From Lysobacteraceae bacterium (GTDB lineage: Bacteria > Pseudomonadota > Gammaproteobacteria > Nitrococcales > AK92), in assembly GCA_012523465.1 (NCBI GenBank), contig JAAYIK010000017.1, positions 1 to 64,000 on the forward strand: a DNA stretch of 64,000 nt, written 5' to 3'. This document shows, in pieces, positions 33,593 to 44,227 of the stretch. A program made the position numbers and the translations under genes. The notes under the pieces are model-generated. The model searched no databases and had not been told where the DNA came from. It worked only from the letters and a program-made list of their open reading frames with translations. The stretch's first letter is position 1. Every line of letters begins with the position of its first letter.

Positions 33593-34780
33593 CTAGGCCG
33601 CCGCTATCTTCCCGACTACCGCGCCCGCTGCTGCCCGCGCCTCCGCATCGGCCGCCAGCACGTCGTCCAACCTCTCGACGGCCTGCGGCGGCACACTGTT
33701 GAGCACGCTCTCGACCACCGCAGCGATATCGGTGAAGCGAATCCGTCTCGCTAGGAACTCTGCCACCGCCACCTCGTTGGCCGCATTGAGCACGGCGCCA
33801 GCCGTGCCGCCCAGGCGCAGCGCCTCGTAGGCCAGCCCCAGGCAGGGATAGCGGCGCGGGTCGGGCGCCTCGAAGTCCAGCCGTCCGATCTTGGCCAAAT
33901 CCAGCGGCTCCACGCCCGCGGTGGTGCGCTCGGGCCAGGCCAGCGCGTGGGCGATGGGGGTGCGCATGTCCGGATTGCCCATTTGCGCCAGCACCGAGCC
34001 GTCAATGTACTCAACCAGCGAGTGGACGATGCTCTGCGGATGCAGCACGACCTCGACCTGCTCCGGCGCCAGGTCGAACAGCAAGCAGGCCTCGATCAAC
34101 TCGAGCCCCTTGTTCATCATGCTGGCCGAATCGACCGAGATCTTCTTGCCCATGCTCCAATTCGGGTGCGCGCAGGCTTCCTCCGGCGTCACGTCGGGAA
34201 GGCGCGCCAGATCGGCGGTGCGGAAGGGTCCGCCGGAAGCGGTAAGCAGTACCCTGCGCACCCCGCTGCCGCTCAAGCCCCTGCTGCCGAAGTCATCGGG
34301 CAGGCACTGGAAAATGGCATTGTGCTCGCTGTCGATCGGCATAAGCAAGGCTTGGCTGCGGCGCACCGTCTCCATGAAGATGGTGCCGGCCATCACTAGG
34401 ACTTCCTTGTTGGCGAGCAGAATGCGCTTGCCCTTCTCGGCCGCCGCTAGCGTCGGCTGCAGGCCGGCGGCGCCGACGATGCCGGCGACCACGCAGTCGG
34501 CCTCGTCCAAGGCCGCAAGATCGCGCACCGCCTCGGCGCCGCCGAGCACCTCGGTCGGGCAGCCGCGCGCCGCCAGCTGGCGCCGCAGCTCGGCGGCCGC
34601 CCTAGCGTCGGCCACGGCGGCGTAGCGGGGACGGAAGCGCAGGCACTGCTCGCGCAGCCGCTCGATGTTGCGCTGCGCGGCAAGCCCGACAACCTGATAG
34701 CGATCGGGATGGCGCGCGGCCACATCCAGCGTGCTGACCCCGATGGAGCCGGTGGAACCGAGAACGACCAAGCGCATCAT
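33593..34780 (-). CDS. ispC: 1-deoxy-D-xylulose 5-phosphate reductoisomerase
   Basis: A 395-residue NADPH-dependent enzyme making methylerythritol phosphate, the committed step of the DXP isoprenoid pathway (also named dxr). Signatures are [14 protein letters not shown] at the N terminus, [10 protein letters not shown], the metal-binding [20 protein letters not shown] and [21 protein letters not shown]. The first of two tandem ATGs overlaps the cdsA stop by four bases. The downstream users of this pathway in the window include UppS. Confidence 0.98.
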   Translation of the reverse strand: MMRLVVLGSTGSIGVSTLDVAARHPDRYQVVGLAAQRNIERLREQCLRFRPRYAAVADARAAAELRRQLAARGCPTEVLGGAEAVRDLAALDEADCVVAGIVGAAGLQPTLAAAEKGKRILLANKEVLVMAGTIFMETVRRSQALLMPIDSEHNAIFQCLPDDFGSRGLSGSGVRRVLLTASGGPFRTADLARLPDVTPEEACAHPNWSMGKKISVDSASMMNKGLELIEACLLFDLAPEQVEVVLHPQSIVHSLVEYIDGSVLAQMGNPDMRTPIAHALAWPERTTAGVEPLDLAKIGRLDFEAPDPRRYPCLGLAYEALRLGGTAGAVLNAANEVAVAEFLARRIRFTDIAAVVESVLNSVPPQAVERLDDVLAADAEARAAAGAVVGKIAAA

Positions 34781-35589
34781 TGCACCGCCTGCAACCATGA
34801 CAAGCACAGCAGGAAAATCGGGGCCGCCGCGGTCAGGCTGTCGATGCGGTCCAGCACGCCGCCGTGGCCGGGCAACAGGTTGCCGCTGTCCTTGGCACCA
34901 TGCTGGCGCTTGATCATGCTTTCAAACAAATCGCCGACGATGGAAAACAGCACGGTCGGCAGCGCCACCGCCAACAGCTGCGGCAGCGCTGGCCAGCCGG
35001 GGCCGAGCGTGGCGTGCACCAGCAGCGCGCCGCCCAGGGCGAACACCAGCCCACCGGCCACGCCTTCCCAGGTCTTGCCCGGGCTGATCCGCGGAGCCAG
35101 CTTGCGCCGGCCAAAGCGGCGCCCCACCAGATAGGCGCCGGTATCAGCGCCCCAGACCAGTATCAGCAATAGGGTGAAAAAGTAGGGACCGGATTCCAGT
35201 CCGTGCAGGGCAACCAGCGCCAGCCAGGCATAGCCGAGCACCAGGTAGCCCATCAGGGCCTCGAGCGGCAGCGACAACAAGGCCCGACCGCCGGCGAAGC
35301 GAGCCAGCAGCGCCAGTGTCGCGAGCCACCACAGCAAGGCGGGGAGAAACAGGTACTCCAGGCGCGGGCCGGCCCGGTACAACAACCAGCTCAGCAACAG
35401 CAACACCAGCAAACCGGCCAGGTAAACCCCGCTCGGGCCACGGCCGAGGCCAATCAGCCGCGCCCATTCCAAGGCGCCCAGCCCGATGACCAGCGCAAAC
35501 AGCAGCGCCACCCCGCCGGTAGGCAAAAACCAGATCGCTGCCAGCGCCGCAGGCGCCAGCACCAGCGCTGTCAGTACGCGTTTAAGCAC
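34777..35589 (-). CDS. cdsA: Phosphatidate cytidylyltransferase
   Basis: A 270-residue integral membrane enzyme forming CDP-diacylglycerol from phosphatidate and CTP, the entry to bacterial phospholipids. About eight hydrophobic segments are present, and the family signature is near the C terminus: [20 protein letters not shown] followed by GVLDRIDSL. The start is GTG and lies inside the last codons of uppS (8-bp overlap), and its stop overlaps ispC. uppS-cdsA-ispC order is conserved. Confidence 0.98.
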   Translation of the reverse strand: MLKRVLTALVLAPAALAAIWFLPTGGVALLFALVIGLGALEWARLIGLGRGPSGVYLAGLLVLLLLSWLLYRAGPRLEYLFLPALLWWLATLALLARFAGGRALLSLPLEALMGYLVLGYAWLALVALHGLESGPYFFTLLLILVWGADTGAYLVGRRFGRRKLAPRISPGKTWEGVAGGLVFALGGALLVHATLGPGWPALPQLLAVALPTVLFSIVGDLFESMIKRQHGAKDSGNLLPGHGGVLDRIDSLTAAAPIFLLCLSWLQAVQ

Positions 35590-36349
35590 GTTGCAAGCGC
35601 TCCACCTGTTCCGCCGTGCGGCCTAGACGGCGCTGTCGGCGCGCGTAATCGGCAAAAGCCTGCGCCAGCTCGGGAGCGCGAAAATCCGGCCAAAGCACAT
35701 CAGTGAAGTAGAACTCCGTATAGGCGAACTGCCACAGGAGAAAGTTGCTGATCCGGCGCTCTCCGCCAGTGCGGATCAGGAGATCGGGGTCGGGCAGGTC
35801 CGCCGTCGACAGATAGCGATTGATGCATTCGGGAGTGATTTCCTCCGGCGTCAGCCGGCCGGCCTGCACTTCCCGCGCGATGGCGGCGGTCGCCTGGGTC
35901 AAGTCCCAGCGGCCGCCGTAGCTGGCGGCCACCGTCAGCTGCAGGCCGGTATTGCCGGCAGTCAGCTCCTCGGCAGCGGCGATTTCGTCCTGCAACCGCT
36001 GAGAAAAGCGGCTGCGGTCGCCGATCAGGCGCAGACGGATGTTGTTCCGGACCAAGCGGCTGGTCTCGCGCTGCAGAGCGCGCAGGAACAGCTCCATCAA
36101 CAGAGAGACTTCGCTCGCCGGCCGCTGCCAGTTCTCGCTGCTGAAGGCAAACAGGGTCAGCGCCTTGATGCCCAGCCTGCCGCACGCTTCGGTCACCACA
36201 CGGGCGGACTGCACCCCTTCTCTGTGACCGGCGTGACGAGGCAGGGAGCGTGCCTGGGCCCAGCGACCGTTGCCGTCCATGACGATGGCCACATGCTGCG
36301 GCAAGACTTCGGGCCAGACGATGGTTTCTCTGTTTTGGTCGCCGCTCAT
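35582..36349 (-). CDS. uppS: Undecaprenyl diphosphate synthase
   Basis: A 255-residue cis-prenyltransferase making the C55 carrier lipid for peptidoglycan and O-antigen. The catalytic aspartate is Asp25 in AIVMDGNGRWA, followed by RHAGHREG, TLFAFSSENW and the C-terminal RTGGERRISNFLLWQ, with TDVLWPDF. The ATG at 36349 has GAGG five bases upstream; the longer frame to 36403 is not needed. It lies between frr and cdsA in the standard cluster. Confidence 0.98.
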   Translation of the reverse strand: MSGDQNRETIVWPEVLPQHVAIVMDGNGRWAQARSLPRHAGHREGVQSARVVTEACGRLGIKALTLFAFSSENWQRPASEVSLLMELFLRALQRETSRLVRNNIRLRLIGDRSRFSQRLQDEIAAAEELTAGNTGLQLTVAASYGGRWDLTQATAAIAREVQAGRLTPEEITPECINRYLSTADLPDPDLLIRTGGERRISNFLLWQFAYTEFYFTDVLWPDFRAPELAQAFADYARRQRRLGRTAEQVERLQRA

Positions 36350-36423
36350 TACAGCCTCGGCTCTTGGCCTCAGGAGCTTGGAGTTGGTTGGAACGTGCGC
36401 CAAGGACCGCGCAAGGCGAACCG

Positions 36424-36981
36424 TCAGAATTCCATCAGGTCCTTTTCTTTCTCTTCCAGCAGCGCGTCGACTTGCTGAATGTATTTGTCGGTCAGCTTCT
36501 GGATCTCGTCTTCGGCTCGCCGCGCTTCGTCCTCGGAGATTTCCTTTTCCTTGACGAGGTCCTTGATGTCGCTATTGGCATCGCGACGAACGTTGCGGAT
36601 TGCCACCCGCGCCTGCTCGGCCTCGTTGCGCACGATGCGGGTAAAGTCGCGGCGCCGTTCCTCGGTCAGAGGCGGCAGCGGCACGCGAATCACCGTGCCC
36701 ACCGTGGCCGGCGTCAGCCCCAGGTCGGATGCCATGAGGGCCTTTTCTACCACCGACACCATGTTCTTTTCCCATGGCGTCACGGTCAGCGTCCGGGCGT
36801 CCGCCACGGCTATCGTCGCCACATGGCTCAGCGGCACCTCGTTCCCATAGTATGGAACGGTAACGTGGTCGAGCAAGCTGGTATGTGCCCGACCCGTGCG
36901 GATCTTGCTGAATTCCGCCTTGAGCGCTTCCACGCTCTTGCGCATTCGGTCTTCAGCGTCTTTTTTGATGTCATTGATCAT
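36424..36981 (-). CDS. frr: Ribosome recycling factor
   Basis: A 185-residue factor that, with EF-G, splits the post-termination ribosome. Domain I is a long three-helix bundle (residues 1-30 and about 105-185, ending [17 protein letters not shown]); the small domain II carries the hinge and TVTPWEK. Conserved early residues are [21 protein letters not shown]. It follows pyrH by five bases and is followed by about 75 bases before uppS. Confidence 0.99.
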   Translation of the reverse strand: MINDIKKDAEDRMRKSVEALKAEFSKIRTGRAHTSLLDHVTVPYYGNEVPLSHVATIAVADARTLTVTPWEKNMVSVVEKALMASDLGLTPATVGTVIRVPLPPLTEERRRDFTRIVRNEAEQARVAIRNVRRDANSDIKDLVKEKEISEDEARRAEDEIQKLTDKYIQQVDALLEEKEKDLMEF

Positions 36982-36986
36982 GACTG

Positions 36987-38610
<1,624 letters not shown>

Positions 38611-38641
38611 GTCGGAGAACCTCCCAATTCAATCCGTAGTC

Positions 38642-38669
38642 AAAAAAGAATCCGGGTTATTCCCCGGAT
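38642..38669 (-). terminator. Intercistronic terminator between rpsB and tsf
   Basis: Reading leftwards, ATCCGGG (38669-38663), a 6-base loop and CCCGGAT (38656-38650) are followed by TC and six T (38647-38642). The rpsB stop codon TAA (38659-38657) falls in the loop. It should reduce tsf expression relative to rpsB, as is known for the rpsB-tsf operon of enteric bacteria. Confidence 0.85.
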
Positions 38670-39466
38670 CCCTGAGCAGCTGCGTCGCCGGCTGCCTCAG
38701 CGCTTTGATCCTGCCGGGTCTCAGCCTCGCCAGCGCCCTCCCGGACCTCGATGAACTCGTCGCGAGCGCCCGCGCTCTGGGCCAGCAGCGTACGAGCCTC
38801 TGCCACGGCGTTGGCGGCCGCGTCCAGATAAAGCTCGATGGCGCGAATGGCATCATCGTTGCCCGGGATGACGTAATCAATGCCCTCCGGCGAGTTGTTG
38901 GTGTCCACCACCGCCACCACCGGGATGCCCAGGGTGCGCGCTTCCTTTACCGCGATCTTCTCGTGACCGACGTCGATCACAACCAGCGCGTCGGGCAGGC
39001 GCTCCATGTCCTTGATGCCGCCCAGGCTGCGATTGAGCTTCTCCATCTCGCGCCGGCGCATCAGCTGCTCTTTCTTGACCAGACGGTTGAAGAGCCCCTC
39101 GGCCTCCTGCGCCTCCAACTCCTTGAGCCGACGGATCGACTGCTTGACCGTGCGGAAGTTGGTCAGCATGCCGCCCAGCCAGCGGTGATTGACGTAAGGC
39201 ATGCCGCAGCGCTTCGCGGCCTGCTCGATGGCGTCGCGGGCGGCGCGCTTGGTGCCCACGAACAGAACGGTGCCGCCGTTGGCCACCAGCTTGCCCATGA
39301 AGTTGAGGGCATCCTGGAACATCGGCACCGTCTTTTCCAGGTTGATGATGTGGATCTTGCTGCGCTCCCCGAAGATGTAGGGGGCCATCTTGGGGTTCCA
39401 GTAGCGCGTCTGGTGCCCGAAATGGACACCGGCCTCCAGCATCTGCCGCATGGAGATGTTAGCCAT
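38657..39466 (-). CDS. rpsB: 30S ribosomal protein S2
   Basis: A 269-residue S2 protein starting [18 protein letters not shown], with [14 protein letters not shown], the coiled-coil excursion (about residues 100-160, [13 protein letters not shown]) and [14 protein letters not shown]. The C-terminal tail beyond residue 235 is acidic and Ala/Gly-rich and longer than in E. coli. The ATG has AAGGAG seven bases upstream; the long frame upstream of it is not coding. It heads the rpsB-tsf-pyrH-frr operon and has a leader of about 185 bases with strong structure. Confidence 0.98.
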   Translation of the reverse strand: MANISMRQMLEAGVHFGHQTRYWNPKMAPYIFGERSKIHIINLEKTVPMFQDALNFMGKLVANGGTVLFVGTKRAARDAIEQAAKRCGMPYVNHRWLGGMLTNFRTVKQSIRRLKELEAQEAEGLFNRLVKKEQLMRRREMEKLNRSLGGIKDMERLPDALVVIDVGHEKIAVKEARTLGIPVVAVVDTNNSPEGIDYVIPGNDDAIRAIELYLDAAANAVAEARTLLAQSAGARDEFIEVREGAGEAETRQDQSAEAAGDAAAQGSGE

Positions 39467-39656
39467 GAGAATCGCTCCTTGTGTCTGGGTTGAGCCTCCA
39501 TGCACCCCATGCAACAACCCCGCTGCCTGATGCGGCCGCCGGGGCACCCCGCTGCATGTGTCGGTGCATGTGTGTACTTGCCGCTGTCGCGACGAATTTC
39601 GCCTGCCACGCGCGATGACGCGATGCCAACCGGTCATTTGCGAAACAGGCGGGCGC
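39467..39656 (-). promoter_or_regulatory. rpsB 5' leader, possible S2 autoregulatory RNA
   Basis: Between the predicted transcription start (about 39650) and the rpsB ATG the transcript is rich in secondary structure and holds no gene. A hairpin close to the ribosome-binding site pairs 39487-39492 with 39515-39520, with an inner pair 39501-39504 with 39510-39513. Direct repeats occur at 39517-39526/39546-39555 and 39553-39561/39565-39573. In E. coli S2 represses its own translation through the rpsB leader; a comparable role here is inferred from position and structure only. Confidence 0.45.
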
Positions 39657-39666
39657 TTTATACCAT
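39638..39666 (+). promoter_or_regulatory. Possible map-glnD promoter
   Basis: TTGCGA (39638-39643) and TACCAT (39661-39666) are 17 bases apart and point towards map, about 115 bases before its start. Each hexamer matches four of six consensus positions. It overlaps the divergent rpsB promoter. Confidence 0.35.
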
Positions 39667-39686
39667 ACTCGGCACTGCAGCGACAA
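39657..39686 (-). promoter_or_regulatory. rpsB promoter (sigma-70 type)
   Basis: Reading leftwards, TTGTCG (39686-39681) and TATAAA (39662-39657) are 18 bases apart. The -10 is a near-consensus AT island in a GC-rich region and lies about 190 bases before the rpsB start codon. Confidence 0.65.
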
Positions 39687-39786
39687 TTTGCCGAATGCCG
39701 TCGATCCAATCCGTTGCCTGGCGGGCGCCCTTCACGTGACTGCAGCATGGAATCCGGCAGCGCCCGCCCTACCAGGACTTTGTTCT

Positions 39787-40554
39787 ATGGCCGTCACCAT
39801 CAAGACTCCCGAGGAGATCGAAAAGATGCGCGTTGCTGGCCAGCTGGCCGCGCGCGTGCTGAAAATGATCGAGCCCTACGTCAAGCCCGGCGTCACCACC
39901 GGCGAGCTCGATGCAATCTGCCACGACTATATCGTCAACGAGCTGAAGGCGATTCCCGCGCCGCTCAACTACCGCGGCTTTCCCAAGTCGATCTGCACCT
40001 CGGTCAACCACGTCGTCTGCCACGGCATCCCCGGCGACAAGGTGCTCAAGCGCGGCGACATCATCAACATCGACGTCACCGTGATCAAGGACGGCTATCA
40101 CGGCGACACCAGCCGCATGTTCTATGTGGGCGAGCCCAGCGTGCTGGCCCGGCGCCTGACCGAAGTGGCCTACGAGTGCATGTGGATCGGCATCGAGCTG
40201 GTGAAGCCGGGCGTGCGCTTAGGCGACATCGGCCACGCCATTCAAACCCACGCCGAGAAGCACAACTTCTCGGTGGTGCGCGAGTACTGCGGCCACGGCA
40301 TCGGCCGCAATTTCCACGAGGAGCCGCAAGTACTGCACTATGGCACGCCCGGCACCGGCATGGCCTTGCAGCCCGGCATGACCATCACCATCGAGCCCAT
40401 GATCAACGCCGGCAAGCCGCACACCCGCCTGCTCAAGGACGGCTGGACCGCAGTGACCCGCGATCACAGCCTGTCGGCGCAGTGGGAGCACACCGTTCTG
40501 GTCACCGAGGATGGCTACGAGGTGCTGACGCTGCTGCCGGAAGACTCTGCTTGA
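39787..40554 (+). CDS. map: Methionine aminopeptidase, type I
   Basis: A 255-residue metalloprotease removing the initiator methionine from nascent proteins. The five metal ligands lie in the recognisable segments INIDVTVIKDGYHGDTSRMF (two Asp), GHGIGRNFHEEPQ (His), TIEPMI (Glu) and QWEHTVLV (Glu). No SH3-like N-terminal extension is present (type Ia). The start is placed at MAVTIKTPEEIEKMR with AGGA upstream. Divergent from rpsB and followed 14 bases later by glnD, the usual arrangement. Confidence 0.98.
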   Translation: MAVTIKTPEEIEKMRVAGQLAARVLKMIEPYVKPGVTTGELDAICHDYIVNELKAIPAPLNYRGFPKSICTSVNHVVCHGIPGDKVLKRGDIINIDVTVIKDGYHGDTSRMFYVGEPSVLARRLTEVAYECMWIGIELVKPGVRLGDIGHAIQTHAEKHNFSVVREYCGHGIGRNFHEEPQVLHYGTPGTGMALQPGMTITIEPMINAGKPHTRLLKDGWTAVTRDHSLSAQWEHTVLVTEDGYEVLTLLPEDSA

Positions 40555-40568
40555 GGCCGGAGGCGGCC

Positions 40569-43238
40569 GTGCCGGGCGCATCCGCCGGCTTCGCCGCCGA
40601 CCGCCGGCTGCTGGACACAGCCGCTCTGGACGCCGCGCTCGAACGCGGCGCCTCCCCCTTGGAACTCTTCAAGACAACCCTGCTGGCAGGACAGGACGAG
40701 CTGCTGGCGCGTTTTCGCAATGGCGTCTCCGCCGCGCAGCTGGTGCCGGCGCGCGCCTGGCTGGTCGACCAGCTCGTCACCCGCACCTGGCGCCGACTGC
40801 TCGGCGGGCACAACGGCGCGGCATTGATCGCCGTCGGCGGCTACGGCCGAGGCGAGCTGCATCCGGCCTCTGACATCGACCTGCTGATTCTGCTGCCGGA
40901 AAGCGGCGAGCGGCCGCCACTCGAGCGGCTCGAAGGTTTCGTCCGTTTCCTGTGGGACATCGGCCTCGAAGTCGGCCACAGCGTTCGTTCCCTGGACGAC
41001 TGCGCGCAGGCGGCCGAGGCCGACATCACCGTCGCCACCAGCCTGATGGAATCCCGGCTGCTCGCCGGCCCCGCCGAGTTGCACCGGGCCATGCGCGAGC
41101 GCACCGGCCCGGCACGCCTGTGGCCGAGCCGCCGCTTTTTCGAAGCCAAGTGGCAGGAGCAGCAGCGGCGGCATCAAAAATACGACGACACCGCTCACAA
41201 CCTCGAGCCCAACGTCAAGGAAGGGCCGGGCGGCCTGCGCGACATCCACGTCATCGGCTGGGTGGCGAAGCGCCATTTCGGCGCCGAGACGCTGCGCGAT
41301 CTGATCGGGCACGGCTTCCTGACCGAGGAAGAGTACCGGGAGCTGAGCGCCGGCCAGGCTTTCCTCTGGGACATCCGCTTCGCCCTGCACAGCCTCACCG
41401 GCCGCCGCGAAGACCGCCTGCTATTCGACTACCAGACCACGCTGGCCAAGCAGTTCGGCCACCGCGACGAGGACCACAACCTGGCAGTCGAGCAGCTCAT
41501 GCAGCGCTATTACCGCACGGTGATGGAGCTCTCCCGGCTCAACGAGATGCTGCTGCAGCACTTCCAAGAAGCCATTCTCTATGCCGACGACGACGCCATC
41601 CCCCAGCTGCTCAGCAAGCGCTTCCAGGCCCGCAAGGGCTTCATCGAGGTCACTCACCGGCAGGTCTTCAAACGCCATCCGTACGCGCTTCTGGAAATCT
41701 TTCTCCTGCTGCAGCAGCACCCCGACCTCAAGGGCGTGCGCGCCTCCACCATCCGCCTGATCCGGCAGTACAGCCACCTGATCGACACCAGTTTCCGCGC
41801 CGACCCTCGCTGCCGGGAGCTGTTCATGCAGATCCTGCGTCAGCCGCGCGGCGTCAGCCATGTGCTGAGACGTATGCATCGCTACGGGGTACTGGGACGC
41901 TATCTGCCCGCCTTCGGCCAGATTAGCGGCCGCATGCAGTACGACCTGTTCCACGCCTACACGGTCGACTCCCACACCCTGTTCGTCATCCGCAACCTGC
42001 ATCGCATGGCGCTGGGCAAATACGCCGAGCAGCTGCCGCTGTGTCACCGCATCATGGCACAACTGCCCAAGCCCGAGCTGCTCTATCTGGCCGGCCTGTT
42101 CCACGACATCGCCAAAGGCCGCGGCGGCGACCATTCCGAGCTGGGAGCGGCCGAGGCCGAGGCCTTCTGCCGCGCCCATGGCCTCGGCAGCTACGACACC
42201 CATCTGGTTGCCTGGTTGGTCCGCAACCACCTGCTGATGTCTATGACGGCGCAGCGCAAGGACATCAGCGATCCAGCTGTCATCAACCAATTCGCCCAGC
42301 TGGTCGGCGACCAGACCCATCTGGATTGCCTGTATCTGCTTACCGTCGCCGACATCCGCGCCACCAATCCCGGGCTCTGGAACTCCTGGCGCGCCTCCCT
42401 GCTGACCCAGCTCTACATCGCCGCTTCGCGGGCGCTGCGGCGCGGCCTGGGCAGTCCGCTGGAAAAGGACGAGCTGATCGCCGACACCCGGCGTCAAGCC
42501 GAGCAGCTGCTGCGTGCCAGCAAGCTTCACCACATGACCATTCGCAAGATCTGGGCACAGTTCCCCGACGATTACTTTCTGCGCTTCAGCGCTGAGGAAA
42601 TCGCCTGGCACACCGAAGCCATCGCCCGCAGCGGCCCCGCCGACCTGCCGCTGGTACTGATCGACCCCGACAGCCCGCGCGGCAGTACTGACGTGTTCGT
42701 CTACGCGCCGGACCGGGACAACACCTTTGCCGTCATCGCCGCTACCTTCGACCGCTTCGGCCTCGACATCCAGGATGCCCGCATCACCGGCACCCGCGAC
42801 GGCTATACGCTGGACAGCTATCTGCTCCTGGAGGCAGACAATGGCCCGGTCACTGATCCCGAGCGCCTGGCCGCGATCCGGGAAGCGCTGCGCCAGGCGC
42901 TGCTCCAGGACCCCCTGCGCCCCCCGCCACCGGTCAAGCGCGCCCTGCCGCGCCGGCTGCGCCATTTCCATACCACCACCCAGATCAACATCGAGCTGGA
43001 TGCGCGCAATCAGCGCACCATACTTGAGCTGATCACCGCCGACCGTCCCGGCCTGCTGGCCCGGGTTGGCCTGGCCTTCAGCCGCTGCCGGGTGCGTATC
43101 ATCAACGCCAAGATCGCCACCATCGGCGAGCGGGCCGAGGACGTGTTCTTCATCACCGACGCTGACAATCGGCCGCTTATCGATCCGGCCCGGCAAGCCG
43201 AACTGCGCCAGGCGCTGCTGACGGCGCTGGAGGGCTGA
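40569..43238 (+). CDS. glnD: [Protein-PII] uridylyltransferase/uridylyl-removing enzyme
   Basis: An 889-residue sensor of glutamine that uridylylates PII proteins under nitrogen limitation and deuridylylates them when nitrogen is plentiful. It has an N-terminal nucleotidyltransferase domain (GGYGRGELHPASDIDLLIL), a central HD domain (LAGLFHDIAKGRGGDHSELG) and two C-terminal ACT domains (from about residues 705 and 817, the second RTILELITADRPGLLARVG). Start: GTG with GGAGG five bases upstream; the frame is open far upstream but overlaps map. A TTG overlapping the map stop is an alternative. glnB/glnK are not in the window. Confidence 0.97.
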   Translation: MPGASAGFAADRRLLDTAALDAALERGASPLELFKTTLLAGQDELLARFRNGVSAAQLVPARAWLVDQLVTRTWRRLLGGHNGAALIAVGGYGRGELHPASDIDLLILLPESGERPPLERLEGFVRFLWDIGLEVGHSVRSLDDCAQAAEADITVATSLMESRLLAGPAELHRAMRERTGPARLWPSRRFFEAKWQEQQRRHQKYDDTAHNLEPNVKEGPGGLRDIHVIGWVAKRHFGAETLRDLIGHGFLTEEEYRELSAGQAFLWDIRFALHSLTGRREDRLLFDYQTTLAKQFGHRDEDHNLAVEQLMQRYYRTVMELSRLNEMLLQHFQEAILYADDDAIPQLLSKRFQARKGFIEVTHRQVFKRHPYALLEIFLLLQQHPDLKGVRASTIRLIRQYSHLIDTSFRADPRCRELFMQILRQPRGVSHVLRRMHRYGVLGRYLPAFGQISGRMQYDLFHAYTVDSHTLFVIRNLHRMALGKYAEQLPLCHRIMAQLPKPELLYLAGLFHDIAKGRGGDHSELGAAEAEAFCRAHGLGSYDTHLVAWLVRNHLLMSMTAQRKDISDPAVINQFAQLVGDQTHLDCLYLLTVADIRATNPGLWNSWRASLLTQLYIAASRALRRGLGSPLEKDELIADTRRQAEQLLRASKLHHMTIRKIWAQFPDDYFLRFSAEEIAWHTEAIARSGPADLPLVLIDPDSPRGSTDVFVYAPDRDNTFAVIAATFDRFGLDIQDARITGTRDGYTLDSYLLLEADNGPVTDPERLAAIREALRQALLQDPLRPPPPVKRALPRRLRHFHTTTQINIELDARNQRTILELITADRPGLLARVGLAFSRCRVRIINAKIATIGERAEDVFFITDADNRPLIDPARQAELRQALLTALEG

Positions 43239-43294
43239 TTGGGCTGAGACGATCGCCTTGTGCTACGGTGGCAGCAAAGCGATAACTCGAACGG

Positions 43295-43657
43295 GTGAAC
43301 ACAGTGCTCACGCTCTACGGAATCAAGACCTGCGACACCGTACGCAAGGCGCGCCGCTGGCTGCAGGCGCGCGGCATCGAACACCGCTTCCACGACTTCC
43401 GCAGCGACGGCCTGCCGGCCGAGCTACTCGAGCGCTGGGTCGTACAGCTTGGCTGGGAGGCTCTGCTGAACCGCGCCAGCGCCACCTATCGCCAGCTGCC
43501 GCCCGAGCAGAAAGAGAATCTGGACCAGGCCAGGGCGACGGCGCTGATGCTGCAGCATCCAACCCTGATCAAGCGGCCGGTGGCGATCTACGGCGACGAG
43601 GTGCGAACCGGCTTTCGCGAGGCCGATTGGCAGCGCTGGTTGCCGACACCGGCCTGA
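43295..43657 (+). CDS. ArsC/Spx-family thioredoxin-fold protein (YffB-like)
   Basis: A 120-residue small thioredoxin-fold protein of the ArsC/Spx/YffB family. The single conserved cysteine is Cys13 in LYGIKTCDTVRKAR; the family motif LIKRPVAIYGD and the following GFREADW are intact. YffB-type proteins are glutathione-dependent thiol proteins of unclear substrate, so arsenate reduction should not be assumed. GTG start without a strong ribosome-binding site. In many gammaproteobacteria this gene sits between dapD and dapE; neither is present here, and it follows glnD directly. Confidence 0.9.
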   Translation: MNTVLTLYGIKTCDTVRKARRWLQARGIEHRFHDFRSDGLPAELLERWVVQLGWEALLNRASATYRQLPPEQKENLDQARATALMLQHPTLIKRPVAIYGDEVRTGFREADWQRWLPTPA

Positions 43658-43873
43658 GGCCGTGGGCGTGCAAGCCGCCTTGTGCCCGCCGGCTTGCGAC
43701 CGCATACAAGGCAGCACAGCAGCCCACTTTTCGCATGCGCCGGTCCCGGGCGGAATCGGCGCGCTCCGACATCACGCCGCCGCGGCGGCGACCCTGATCA
43801 TCGCTAGCCGAAGGGAAGCGCCGCCCACCGCCGCGTTGCGGCAGCAAGCGGCGACATGCCTGCGGGAGGACAC

Positions 43874-44221
43874 ATGGGCGAGGTGGTAAAGTTCAGGCGC
43901 CCTAAAAAGCCATCCAGCACTCTGGAGCTGCTGGTGGAAAGCTGGGGCGAGGGCGACCAGGCGCTGGAACAGGACATTCGGGAGCAGTGCGGCGCGCTGC
44001 TGGAGCAATACAGCGCCCTGCCGGCACTATCGTTGCAGCTGCCGGTGGTCGAGCAGCTGTCGCCGCACGAGCAGTCGCAGCTGGCAGATGCCTTGCAGAC
44101 GCAAATCCGCCAATGGGCCAGCGACTGGCACAGCCGCATGCTGTTCGAAGTACTGGGCGCGGAAATCCTGCGCCTGCGCGAGCTGCACGGCTACGGCGCC
44201 CTGCCCGGTCAGCGCCGCTGA
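43874..44221 (+). CDS. Small hypothetical protein
   Basis: A 115-residue soluble protein I do not recognise. The start at MGEVVKFRRPKKPSS has a good GGGAGG site four bases upstream. A basic N-terminal stretch (KFRRPKKP) is followed by acidic and glutamine-rich helices (SWGEGDQALEQDIREQ and EQLSPHEQSQLADALQTQ). A C-terminal helix (RMLFEVLGAEILRLRELHGYG) ends the protein. No membrane segment, signal peptide or cysteine-metal motif is seen beyond one Cys. It ends six bases from the convergent ccmI stop, and about 215 bases separate it from the ArsC-like gene, without a clear promoter. Good RBS and codon bias support it as real. Confidence 0.7.
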   Translation: MGEVVKFRRPKKPSSTLELLVESWGEGDQALEQDIREQCGALLEQYSALPALSLQLPVVEQLSPHEQSQLADALQTQIRQWASDWHSRMLFEVLGAEILRLRELHGYGALPGQRR

Positions 44222-44227
44222 CGGCGA

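Noticed and set aside
39558-40568. N-terminal extension of glnD by 337 codons
   Set aside because: The extension overlaps map in another frame and the rpsB leader; GlnD homology and a strong GGAGG-GTG begin at 40569.
41421-43196. A 591-codon frame opposite glnD
   Set aside because: Antisense to conserved GlnD domains; no motif or ribosome-binding site.
43295-43657. Arsenate reductase in an arsenic resistance locus
   Set aside because: It has the single-cysteine YffB/Spx pattern and no ars genes nearby.
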